This document shows positions 6,535-11,313 of a stretch of DNA of 11,313 nucleotides, piece by piece (position 1 is the stretch's first letter; every line of letters begins with the position of its first letter). Position numbers and translations under genes: made by a program. The notes beneath the pieces were generated by a model that saw nothing but the letters and a program-made list of their open reading frames with translations, did no database searches and was not told the origin of the DNA. Location of the stretch: positions 1-11,313 of the forward strand of contig JAEWEF010000076.1 of the NCBI GenBank assembly GCA_023389595.1, in the 5' to 3' direction. The stretch comes from Fusobacteriota bacterium (GTDB taxonomy: Bacteria > Fusobacteriota > Fusobacteriia > Fusobacteriales > Fusobacteriaceae).

Positions 6535-8337
6535 ATGGATATTAGAAAAAAAAGAAATTTCTCTATAATAGCACATATAGATCACGGAAAATCAACTTTA
6601 GCAGATAGATTATTAGAATACACTGGAACTATTTCAGAAAGAGAAATGAAAAGTCAAATTTTAGATTCTATGGATCTAGAAAGAGAAAAAGGAATAACTA
6701 TAAAAGCTCAAGCTGTAACTATTTTTTATAAAGCCAAAGATGGAGAAGAATACGAACTAAATATGATAGACACTCCTGGCCACGTAGATTTTATATATGA
6801 AGTATCTAGATCTTTAAAAGCTTGTGAAGGAGCGTTACTTGTTGTTGATGCAGCACAAGGAGTTGAAGCTCAAACTTTAGCAAATGTTTATTTAGCAATA
6901 GAAAATAATCTTGAAGTTGTACCTGTTATTAATAAAATAGATTTACCTGCAGCTGATGTCGAAAAAGTAAAAAACGAAATAGAAGATATAATAGGTTTAC
7001 CTGCTGATGATGCAGTTCTTTGTTCTGCAAAAAATGGTATCGGAATAGAGGAAGTTTTAGAATCTATAGTTAATAATATTCCTTATCCGAATTTTCAGGA
7101 AGAAAAACCTCTTCAAGCTTTAATTTTTGATTCTCATTTTGATGATTACAGAGGAGTAATTACATATATAAAAATACTTGATGGTAAAATTAAAAAGGGA
7201 GATAAAATAAAAATCTGGTCTACAGAGAAAGAATTAGAAGTTTTAGAAACTGGAATATTTTCTCCAAATATGAATCCAAAAGAAGAATTAACTGCAGGAT
7301 CTGTTGGATATATAATTACGGGAGTTAAGACTATACATGATACTAGAGTTGGAGATACTATAACTCATGTTAAAAATCCTTGTATATTTCCACTGGACGG
7401 ATTTAAACCTGCTCAATCAATGGTATTTGCTGGTATTTATCCTCTATTTACAGATGATTATGAAGTTCTTAGAGATTCATTGGAAAAATTACAACTGAAT
7501 GATGCATCTCTGACTTTTATTCCAGAAACTTCTATTGCACTAGGATTTGGATTTAGATGTGGATTTCTGGGATTACTTCATATGGAAATTATTGTCGAAA
7601 GACTTAGAAGGGAATACAATATAGACTTAATTTCTACAACACCTTCTGTTGAATACAAGATAAACATAAACAATTCCGAAGAACTAATAATAAATAATCC
7701 TTGTGAATTCCCTGATCAGAGTAAAGGAAAAATTTATATAGAAGAACCCTTTATAAAAGGAAAAATTATTACTCCGAAAGATTTTGTTGGAAGCGTTATG
7801 GAGCTTTGTCAAGAGAAGAGAGGAATTTTTATTTCTATGGATTATATAGATGAAAATAGATCTATGTTAACTTATGAATTACCTCTTGCAGACATAGTTA
7901 TTGATTTTTATGATAAGCTAAAGTCAAGAACTAAAGGATATGCATCTTTTGAATATGAAGTAAGTGATTATAAGAAATCTGATCTTGTAAAGGTTGATAT
8001 ACTTGTTTCAGGAAAAATAGTCGATGCTTTTTCGTTTATAACACATATAGACACTGCTTACTCAAGAGGAAGATTAATTTGTGAAAAACTGAGAGAAGTT
8101 ATACCTAGACAACAATTTGAAATTCCTATACAAGCAGCGCTTGGTTCTAAAATAATTGCAAGAGAAACTATAAAAGCATATAGAAAAAATGTAACAGCTA
8201 AATGTTACGGAGGAGATATTACAAGAAAGAAAAAATTATTAGAAAAACAAAAAGAAGGTAAAAAAAGAATGAAAAGTATAGGAAATGTTGATATTCCTCA
8301 AGAAGCTTTTGTATCTGTTTTAAAATTAAACGGCTAA
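6535..8337 (+). CDS. lepA: Elongation factor 4 (LepA), ribosome-associated GTPase
   Basis: LepA/EF4 is a translational GTPase that binds the ribosome. It was described as a back-translocase and more recently linked to initiation and small-subunit biogenesis. The 600-residue protein is full length. G1 is AHIDHGKS (residues 13-20), the switch region EREKGITIKAQA precedes G3 DTPGH (79-83), and G4 is NKID (133-136). Domain II, EF-G-like domains III and V and the LepA-specific C-terminal domain follow. The ending KKKLLEKQKEGKKRMKSIG is characteristic. The start at ATG 6535 follows a G-rich Shine-Dalgarno sequence (AGGGGG, 6525-6530) overlapping the TAG of the methyltransferase. It is the last gene of the operon, and a strong hairpin lies just beyond its stop. 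No residue looks unusual. Confidence 0.98.
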   Translation: MDIRKKRNFSIIAHIDHGKSTLADRLLEYTGTISEREMKSQILDSMDLEREKGITIKAQAVTIFYKAKDGEEYELNMIDTPGHVDFIYEVSRSLKACEGALLVVDAAQGVEAQTLANVYLAIENNLEVVPVINKIDLPAADVEKVKNEIEDIIGLPADDAVLCSAKNGIGIEEVLESIVNNIPYPNFQEEKPLQALIFDSHFDDYRGVITYIKILDGKIKKGDKIKIWSTEKELEVLETGIFSPNMNPKEELTAGSVGYIITGVKTIHDTRVGDTITHVKNPCIFPLDGFKPAQSMVFAGIYPLFTDDYEVLRDSLEKLQLNDASLTFIPETSIALGFGFRCGFLGLLHMEIIVERLRREYNIDLISTTPSVEYKININNSEELIINNPCEFPDQSKGKIYIEEPFIKGKIITPKDFVGSVMELCQEKRGIFISMDYIDENRSMLTYELPLADIVIDFYDKLKSRTKGYASFEYEVSDYKKSDLVKVDILVSGKIVDAFSFITHIDTAYSRGRLICEKLREVIPRQQFEIPIQAALGSKIIARETIKAYRKNVTAKCYGGDITRKKKLLEKQKEGKKRMKSIGNVDIPQEAFVSVLKLNG

Positions 8338-8340
8338 ATA

Positions 8341-8380
8341 AAAAGGATAAACTTTATACTAAGTTTATCCTTTTATTATT
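8341..8380. terminator. Bidirectional terminator between lepA and asnA
   Basis: A perfect 14-bp stem pairs 8341-8354 with 8361-8374 around a 6-nt loop (TATACT). Each end carries an A-rich 5' arm and a T-rich exit, TTTTATTATTTT on + and TTTTTATTT on -, so it can end both lepA and the convergent asnA. It begins three bases after the lepA stop codon, and the asnA stop codon starts at 8383 on the other side. Confidence 0.92.
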
Positions 8381-9370
8381 TTATAATAATTTTATATTCA
8401 TTTTTTTACAAATTTCTTCAACTTCCTCAGGCCATATAGATGCTTGGACTTCCCCTATATGTAACTTATCTAAAAAGAACATACATATACGAGACTGTCC
8501 TATACCTCCTCCTATAGTGTAAGGCAGGTCATCATTTAACACCATTTTATGATAGTGTAGAGTTTTTCTTTCTTCACAATTACTTAATTCTAATTGTTTT
8601 ATTAGCGAATCTCTATCAACTCTTATTCCCATAGAAGATAATTCCAATCCTATATTAAGTTGTGGATAATAAAATATAATATCTCCATTTAGTTCCCAAT
8701 CGTCATAATCAGGGGCTCTACCATCATGTTTTTTTCCAGATTTAAGACTTCCTCCTATCTTCATAAGAAAAATTGCTCCGTATTCTCTAGCGGCCTCGTG
8801 CTCTCTATTTTTAGGAGTTAAAAGTGGGTATTTATCTTCAAGTTCTTGAGTGGTTATAAAAGTTATTTCATCAGGTAGTTTTTTTGTAAGTACTGGATAT
8901 TCAGTTGTAATAAAATCTTCTGTCTTTTTAAAAACATTATATATTTTTCTAACTGTTTCTTTAAGAAACTCTTCGTTTCTATCTTCTTTATCTATAATTT
9001 TTTCCCAGTCCCATTGGTCAACATAATAAGAATGTATAAAATCAGTATCTTCATCTCTTCTGATTGCGTTCATGTCTGTGTACAACCCTTTATATTTTTC
9101 AAAATTATATCTGTATAAAGCCATTCTTTTCCATTTAGCAAGTGAATGAACTATTTCTACATTTTCTCCATCTTTAGTATCAAAAGAAACAGGTCTTTCA
9201 ACACCATTTAAATTGTCGTTTAATCCAGATTTTGGAGTAACAAATAGAGGAGCAGAAACTCTTAATAAATCCAATTCTTTAGCAAGATTTATTTGGAAAA
9301 AATCCTTTACTTTTTTAATTGCAACTTCCGTTTCTATTAGATCCAATTTTGATTTATAAACGTTTTCCAT
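8381..9370 (-). CDS. asnA: Aspartate-ammonia ligase (AsnA-type asparagine synthetase)
   Basis: AsnA makes asparagine from aspartate, ammonia and ATP via an aspartyl-AMP intermediate. Its fold resembles the catalytic domain of class II aminoacyl-tRNA synthetases (AspRS). At 329 residues it matches the E. coli enzyme (330). Recognisable segments are the N-terminal LIETEVAIKKVKDFF, the central KRMALYRYNF and IRRDEDTDFIHS, and the C-terminal motif-3-like GGGIGQSR (from residue 287, with R294 as the ATP-contacting arginine), then HIGEVQASIWP. The ATG at 9370 is chosen because GGAGG (9377-9381 on this strand) precedes it and the family N-terminus begins there. The frame stays open 52 codons further upstream, but that stretch is hydrophobic, non-homologous and covers the promoter. 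It is monocistronic and convergent with lepA. Confidence 0.97.
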   Translation of the reverse strand: MENVYKSKLDLIETEVAIKKVKDFFQINLAKELDLLRVSAPLFVTPKSGLNDNLNGVERPVSFDTKDGENVEIVHSLAKWKRMALYRYNFEKYKGLYTDMNAIRRDEDTDFIHSYYVDQWDWEKIIDKEDRNEEFLKETVRKIYNVFKKTEDFITTEYPVLTKKLPDEITFITTQELEDKYPLLTPKNREHEAAREYGAIFLMKIGGSLKSGKKHDGRAPDYDDWELNGDIIFYYPQLNIGLELSSMGIRVDRDSLIKQLELSNCEERKTLHYHKMVLNDDLPYTIGGGIGQSRICMFFLDKLHIGEVQASIWPEEVEEICKKMNIKLL

Positions 9371-9398
9371 AATGTACCTCCAGTATATATAATTTATA

Positions 9399-9427
9399 AT
9401 TTTACCACTTAAATAGACATATTTCAA
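9399..9427 (-). promoter_or_regulatory. Predicted promoter of asnA
   Basis: On the - strand, TTGAAA (9422-9427) and TAAAAT (9399-9404) are separated by exactly 17 nt, a good sigma-70-type match. The leader to the asnA ATG is about 25 nt, so no T-box or other long leader regulator fits. Confidence 0.65.
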
Positions 9428-9443
9428 TAAATAAAAAATTATC

Positions 9444-9472
9444 TTCATAAATTGAAGTAAAAGTGATATAAT
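9444..9472 (+). promoter_or_regulatory. Predicted promoter of the lipoprotein-HD operon
   Basis: A perfect -10 TATAAT (9467-9472) has an extended TG element (TGA at 9464-9466). The 17-nt-spaced -35 is the weak TTCATA (9444-9449). A small inverted repeat, CTTCA-TAAAT-TGAAG (9443-9457), covers the -35 and may bind a regulator. It is divergent from the asnA promoter, with -35 elements about 17 bp apart. Confidence 0.6.
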
Positions 9473-9491
9473 TACAAACAGGAGGTATAAT

Positions 9492-9950
9492 ATGAAAAAG
9501 AAAATTATAACTATGTTATTTGCCACTTTATTTATTGCTTCTTGTACTACAGCAGAAAAATTAACAAATAATGTAAATGATACAAATGTAATGAAAGAAG
9601 AAAATAATATGATTATTCAAGAAGAAGTAAAATTAAAAAAAGAAGATCTAATTAACAAAAACTTTACACTATCTACTAACAATAAAATTACAATAGGATT
9701 TGATAATGAAAGAATTTTTGGTTCAACTGGTATAAATAGATATTTTGCTGGATATAAAATTAAAGATAATAAACTTTTGATAGATAATAATATGGCGATG
9801 ACACGAGCAGCTGGTCCAAGACAAGACATGATACAAGAATTTCAATTTATAACTTCGCTACAAGAAAATGAAAAAATTTCTTTTGATGGAGAAAAATTAA
9901 TATTTACTGATAAACATGGTGCCGTTATGGAAATGATATTAGAAAGGTAA
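9492..9950 (+). CDS. META-domain (HslJ-like) lipoprotein
   Basis: The 152-residue product begins with a lipoprotein signal peptide: KKK at residues 2-4, a hydrophobic core, and lipobox IASC with the lipidated cysteine at C18. A polar linker (about 19-50) leads into a META domain resembling HslJ (about 53-150). Matches include FDNERIFGSTGINRYFAGY (the family's GxxGxNRxxGxY signature), then MAMTRAAGP and EFQFITSLQ. META-domain proteins are small beta-rich envelope proteins, tied to heat shock and novobiocin resistance in E. coli and to virulence in Leishmania; their mechanism is unclear. GGAGG (9481-9485) lies six bases before the ATG. It forms a two-gene unit with the HD protein four bases downstream. 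The family call is good; the biological role is unknown. Confidence 0.85.
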   Translation: MKKKIITMLFATLFIASCTTAEKLTNNVNDTNVMKEENNMIIQEEVKLKKEDLINKNFTLSTNNKITIGFDNERIFGSTGINRYFAGYKIKDNKLLIDNNMAMTRAAGPRQDMIQEFQFITSLQENEKISFDGEKLIFTDKHGAVMEMILER

Positions 9951-9954
9951 TACC

Positions 9955-10545
9955 GTGAACGAAAAATTACTTAAACAGATAAATTTTTTAATAGAAATAG
10001 ACAAGGCGAAAGATATTTTTCGACAATCTTTAGTTTTAAACAAAAGAGAAGAAAATGATGCTGAACATAGTTGGCACATATGTATGAGTGCAATAATATT
10101 AAAAGAATATTTCATTTATAATGATATAGATATTTCAAAAGCTTTAAAAATGATTCTAATTCATGATTTAGTTGAAATATACTCTGGTGATACACCAACT
10201 TTTTCTGAATATTCTGCAGAAGAAAAATTTTTATCTGAATTGTCATCTGCAAAAAAAATTTTTTCTTTGCTTCCAGAAGAACAAAATAAAGAATATTTAT
10301 CTTTGTGGGAAGAATTCGAAGAAGCAAAGACGAAAGAATCACTATTTGCAAACGCATTTGATAAATTTCAAGGATTTTTACAAAATATATCCTCTGACGG
10401 CCATACTTGGAAAAAATTTTCTCCAAATAGAGAAAAAGTTTTGAATAGGACAAAAATGATAAAAGAATATTTGCCAGAAGTTTATGAAAATATTATATTC
10501 CCAACTATAGAAAAATATGTGGAAAAAGGCATTATTAAGCCTTGA
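9955..10545 (+). CDS. HD-domain phosphohydrolase (HD_3 / YfbR-like, probable 5'-deoxynucleotidase)
   Basis: The 196-residue protein belongs to the HD_3 group of metal-dependent phosphohydrolases, which includes E. coli YfbR (199 aa, a 5'-deoxynucleotidase) and the HDDC2 family. The motif REENDAEHSWH gives H38, the HD doublet is H70-D71 in LIHDLVEIYSGDT with E74 and D79 nearby, and the final metal ligand is D136 in FDKFQG. All metal-binding positions are therefore retained. Substrate choice cannot be read from sequence; dNMPs are the family precedent. Translation starts at GTG 9955, with AAAGG (9943-9947) seven bases upstream inside the end of the lipoprotein gene. No alternative ATG precedes the conserved H38. 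Its stop codon overlaps the -35 of the tRNA-Leu promoter. Confidence 0.85.
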   Translation: MNEKLLKQINFLIEIDKAKDIFRQSLVLNKREENDAEHSWHICMSAIILKEYFIYNDIDISKALKMILIHDLVEIYSGDTPTFSEYSAEEKFLSELSSAKKIFSLLPEEQNKEYLSLWEEFEEAKTKESLFANAFDKFQGFLQNISSDGHTWKKFSPNREKVLNRTKMIKEYLPEVYENIIFPTIEKYVEKGIIKP

Positions 10546-10570
10546 CTTTTTCTTTTAAATATTATATCAT
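10542..10570 (+). promoter_or_regulatory. Promoter of tRNA-Leu
   Basis: TTGACT (10542-10547), a 17-nt spacer and TATCAT (10565-10570) make a near-consensus promoter 17 bp upstream of the mature tRNA 5' end. The -35 overlaps the TGA stop (10543-10545) of the HD-domain gene, so the tRNA can be transcribed independently of the upstream operon. No terminator separates the two. Confidence 0.7.
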
Positions 10571-10587
10571 AATTAAGCGAGCATATT

Positions 10588-10674
10588 GCCCAGGTGACGA
10601 AATTGGTAAACGTAGCAGACTCAAAATCTGCCGGTAGCAATACCTTGCGGGTTCGAGTCCCGCCCTGGGCACCA
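10588..10674 (+). tRNA. tRNA-Leu (anticodon CAA)
   Basis: An 87-nt class II tRNA including an encoded CCA end. Acceptor stem GCCCAGG (10588-10594) pairs with CCTGGGC (10664-10670), followed by discriminator A and CCA (10672-10674). The D stem is ACG/CGT with a GG-containing loop, and the anticodon stem GCAGA/TCTGC flanks loop CTCAAAA with CAA at 10622-10624, reading UUG. The long variable arm has stem GGTA/TACC. The T arm GCGGG-TTCGAGT-CCCGC (10647-10663) is perfect. The long variable arm and A73 fit leucine identity. It is a single-gene unit with its own promoter and terminator. Confidence 0.97.
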
Positions 10675-10683
10675 TTTGAAAAT

Positions 10684-10711
10684 AAACTCTCTAATAAAAG
10701 AGAGTTTTTTT
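10684..10711 (+). terminator. Terminator of tRNA-Leu
   Basis: A 9-bp perfect stem, AAACTCTCT (10684-10692) with AGAGAGTTT (10699-10707), encloses a 6-nt loop and leads into seven Ts (10705-10711). It starts ten bases after the tRNA CCA end. Confidence 0.88.
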
Positions 10712-10825
10712 ATTTAAATATTTAGCATTCCTTGCTCTTATTTTGTATCTACTTCCGTATTGTTGTGCTATTGCATAGTTTAAACTCGTCCCAACACTCA
10801 CACTTTTTGCTATACTGCTCGAGAT
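10691..10825 (-). pseudogene. Unidentified coding-like fragment on the minus strand
   Basis: A 44-codon open stretch on the - strand reads like protein, with segments SVGTSLNYAIAQQYGSRY and KIRARNAKYLN, and ends at a TAG inside the tRNA terminator stem. It has no Shine-Dalgarno sequence or convincing start, and its open frame stops just where the terminase remnant begins on the other strand. By hand count the region 10721-10840 is about 37% GC (44 of 120), clearly above its neighbours, which hints at former coding DNA of foreign origin. I do not recognise the family. It could be the decayed end of a phage or surface-protein gene, or a chance open frame. Confidence 0.3.
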
Positions 10826-11014
10826 TTATCCTCAACTACTGACCTTACAGCTTTTGTTTTAGTATTTCCACCTATTGACGAATATGATAAATATATAATC
10901 GTTCCATATTTTTGGATACCAGAAGATACTATAGATTTAAGGGTTAAGACATTATATGTTAGTAAGATTTTTAAATCAAAGATGAGATTTATTTTTGAGT
11001 ATTTAATAAAATAA
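10808..11014 (+). pseudogene. Remnant of phage terminase large subunit (TerL)
   Basis: An open frame without start codon or ribosome binding site encodes CYTARDLSSTTDLTAF, a fifteen-odd-residue stretch around PPIDEYDKY, then PYFWIPEDTIDLRVK, and stops at 11012-11014. These pieces match, in order and spacing, the start of the RNase H-like nuclease domain of HK97-type large terminase subunits. The family pattern there is CY-x-GLDLSSTxDLTA followed by an aromatic-rich xPYFWIPED segment. The Asp in DLSS corresponds to a metal-binding catalytic residue. Similarity ends after about 10948; the last 21 codons look unrelated. Only about 45 of the usual 500-plus codons survive, so it is a non-functional fossil of a prophage. 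Recognition is from recalled family patterns, not from a search. Confidence 0.72.
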
Positions 11015-11016
11015 AT

Positions 11017-11043
11017 CACTTATATCAAAGTAGGTGTTTTTTT
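11017..11043 (+). terminator. Weak terminator-like hairpin before the Fic promoter
   Basis: CACTTA (11017-11022) pairs with TAGGTG (11031-11036), including one G-T wobble, around an 8-nt loop, and is followed by seven Ts (11037-11043). It starts two bases after the stop of the terminase remnant. The short stem makes it a modest candidate. Confidence 0.45.
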
Positions 11044-11078
11044 ATTATATCTTTTTGAAATATGGAGTGGGAAAATAT

Positions 11079-11118
11079 ATACTTATTTCAGAAATATTTG
11101 ATTTTTTGAAATAAGTAT
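11079..11118. repeat. 12-bp inverted repeat over the Fic promoter -35 region
   Basis: ATACTTATTTCA (11079-11090) and its perfect reverse complement TGAAATAAGTAT (11107-11118) are separated by 16 bp that contain the -35 hexamer. The heptamer TGAAATA/TATTTCA recurs with alternating orientation at 11056-11062, 11084-11090, 11107-11113 and 11135-11141. The repeat lies upstream of the predicted start site, so it would act as a DNA operator rather than a transcribed hairpin. Confidence 0.6.
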
Positions 11119-11126
11119 GATATAAT
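11098..11126 (+). promoter_or_regulatory. Predicted promoter of the Fic-family gene
   Basis: TTGATT (11098-11103), a 17-nt spacer and a perfect TATAAT (11121-11126) with extended TG (11118-11119) form a strong promoter, 31 bases before the Fic start codon. Its -35 and spacer lie inside the 11079-11118 inverted repeat, so repressor binding there would block polymerase. Confidence 0.72.
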
Positions 11127-11157
11127 CTTGATAGTATTTCAAAAGGAGGTATGATAT

Positions 11158-11313
11158 ATGAAAAAAGAAAGAGCAGGAATTTTCAGAAAACAATTATCTG
11201 GTGATATGGCATATTTTTCTTTTTGTCCTTCAAAATTACCTCCAAATCCAAAGATAGAGATTGATAGAGAAATTACAGAAAAGTTGATAAAAGCCCATAG
11301 AGTATTAGCGATA
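11158..11313 (+). CDS. Fic/DOC family protein, N-terminal part (cut by window end)
   Basis: The first 52 codons of a gene run off the right edge with no stop. AAGGAGG (11143-11149) lies eight bases before ATG 11158. Residues 5-50 (RAGIFRKQLSGDMAYFSFCPSKLPP, then a short acidic stretch and an amphipathic helix ending KAHRVLAI) match the Fic_N type domain that precedes the Fic core in many stand-alone bacterial Fic proteins. There the segment reads as an F-x-P-x-x-LPP turn followed by a helix. Such proteins transfer AMP or similar nucleotide moieties to target proteins. The catalytic HxFxxGNxR motif and any inhibitory helix lie beyond the window, so activity cannot be judged. An ATG at 11151 is in another frame and is ignored. 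Confidence 0.72.
   Translation, partial: MKKERAGIFRKQLSGDMAYFSFCPSKLPPNPKIEIDREITEKLIKAHRVLAI

Larger units (their letters stand above)
10712..11157. other. Gene-poor interval with decayed phage DNA
   Basis: About 445 bp between the tRNA-Leu terminator and the Fic gene contain no intact gene. From left to right they hold an unidentified - strand coding-like fragment, a + strand phage terminase remnant, a terminator-like hairpin, and the palindromic promoter region of the Fic gene. The left part is visibly less AT-rich than the surrounding genome. No copy of the tRNA 3' end is visible, so an intact att pair cannot be shown. Confidence 0.6.

Noticed and set aside
9371..9526. 52-codon N-terminal extension of asnA with membrane-like sequence
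   Set aside because: It covers both divergent promoters and the start of the lipoprotein gene; AsnA homologues begin at the ATG at 9370, which has GGAGG upstream.
9617..9829. 70-codon open frame on the - strand
   Set aside because: Antisense shadow of the META lipoprotein gene, with no ribosome binding site or recognisable domain.
10112..10453. Open frames on both strands inside the HD gene (also + 10172-10444)
   Set aside because: They overlap the HD-domain gene, whose metal-binding motifs identify the true frame; their translations are low-complexity.
10810..11019. 69-codon open frame on the - strand
   Set aside because: It is antisense to the terminase remnant, which explains the sequence better, and has no family resemblance.
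1..11313. CRISPR array or insertion sequence
   Set aside because: No regularly spaced repeats, transposase or paired terminal inverted repeats with target duplications were seen.

Overview
This is a very AT-rich window whose protein-coding genes show the standard genetic code (TGA is a genuine stop, for example at the end of the HD-domain gene). The near-canonical LepA, the asnA-type asparagine synthetase, the META-domain lipoprotein and the heavy AGA/ATA codon use fit an anaerobic, low-GC bacterium. My best guess is Fusobacteriota (Fusobacterium or a relative), with a low-GC Firmicute as the alternative. This placement is recall and inference; no search was run.

Layout. (1) At the left edge a rightward terminator closes a gene outside the window, followed by a leftward Xer-like tyrosine recombinase (70-1047). 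(2) From a divergent promoter region, a tightly packed rightward gene run of about 7.2 kb (1174-8337) reads cobU, cobS, cobC, cobT, radC, ricT (PSP1 family), a TrmN6-like methyltransferase and lepA. Gaps are 0 to about 14 bp and several Shine-Dalgarno sequences overlap the preceding stop codon. It ends in a perfect 14-bp bidirectional terminator. (3) asnA (8381-9370) is convergent with lepA and diverges from a two-gene unit: a META/HslJ-like lipoprotein and an HD-domain phosphohydrolase (9492-10545). (4) A tRNA-Leu(CAA) with its own promoter and terminator follows (10542-10711). (5) The next ~445 bp hold no intact gene. They contain a remnant of a phage large terminase subunit on the + strand and an unidentified coding-like fragment on the - strand. 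(6) The window ends inside the first 52 codons of a Fic-family gene whose promoter carries a long inverted repeat.

How the genes work together. cobU, cobS, cobC and cobT together make the complete nucleotide-loop assembly branch of adenosylcobalamin synthesis (adenosylcobinamide to AdoCbl), which suits salvage of corrinoids or the last steps of synthesis encoded elsewhere. They sit at the head of an apparent operon with housekeeping genes: a RadC-type JAB protein, an Fe-S RicT/PSP1 protein, a probable RNA/tRNA methyltransferase and the ribosome-associated GTPase EF4/LepA. No cobalamin riboswitch fits in the short leader.

Most of the window is ordinary core genome. The parts worth a second look are a perfect 26-bp direct repeat shared by the recombinase coding region and the terminator beyond its 3' end, the decayed phage material just after tRNA-Leu, and the palindromic promoter of the terminal Fic gene. 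I found no convincing new multi-gene system.
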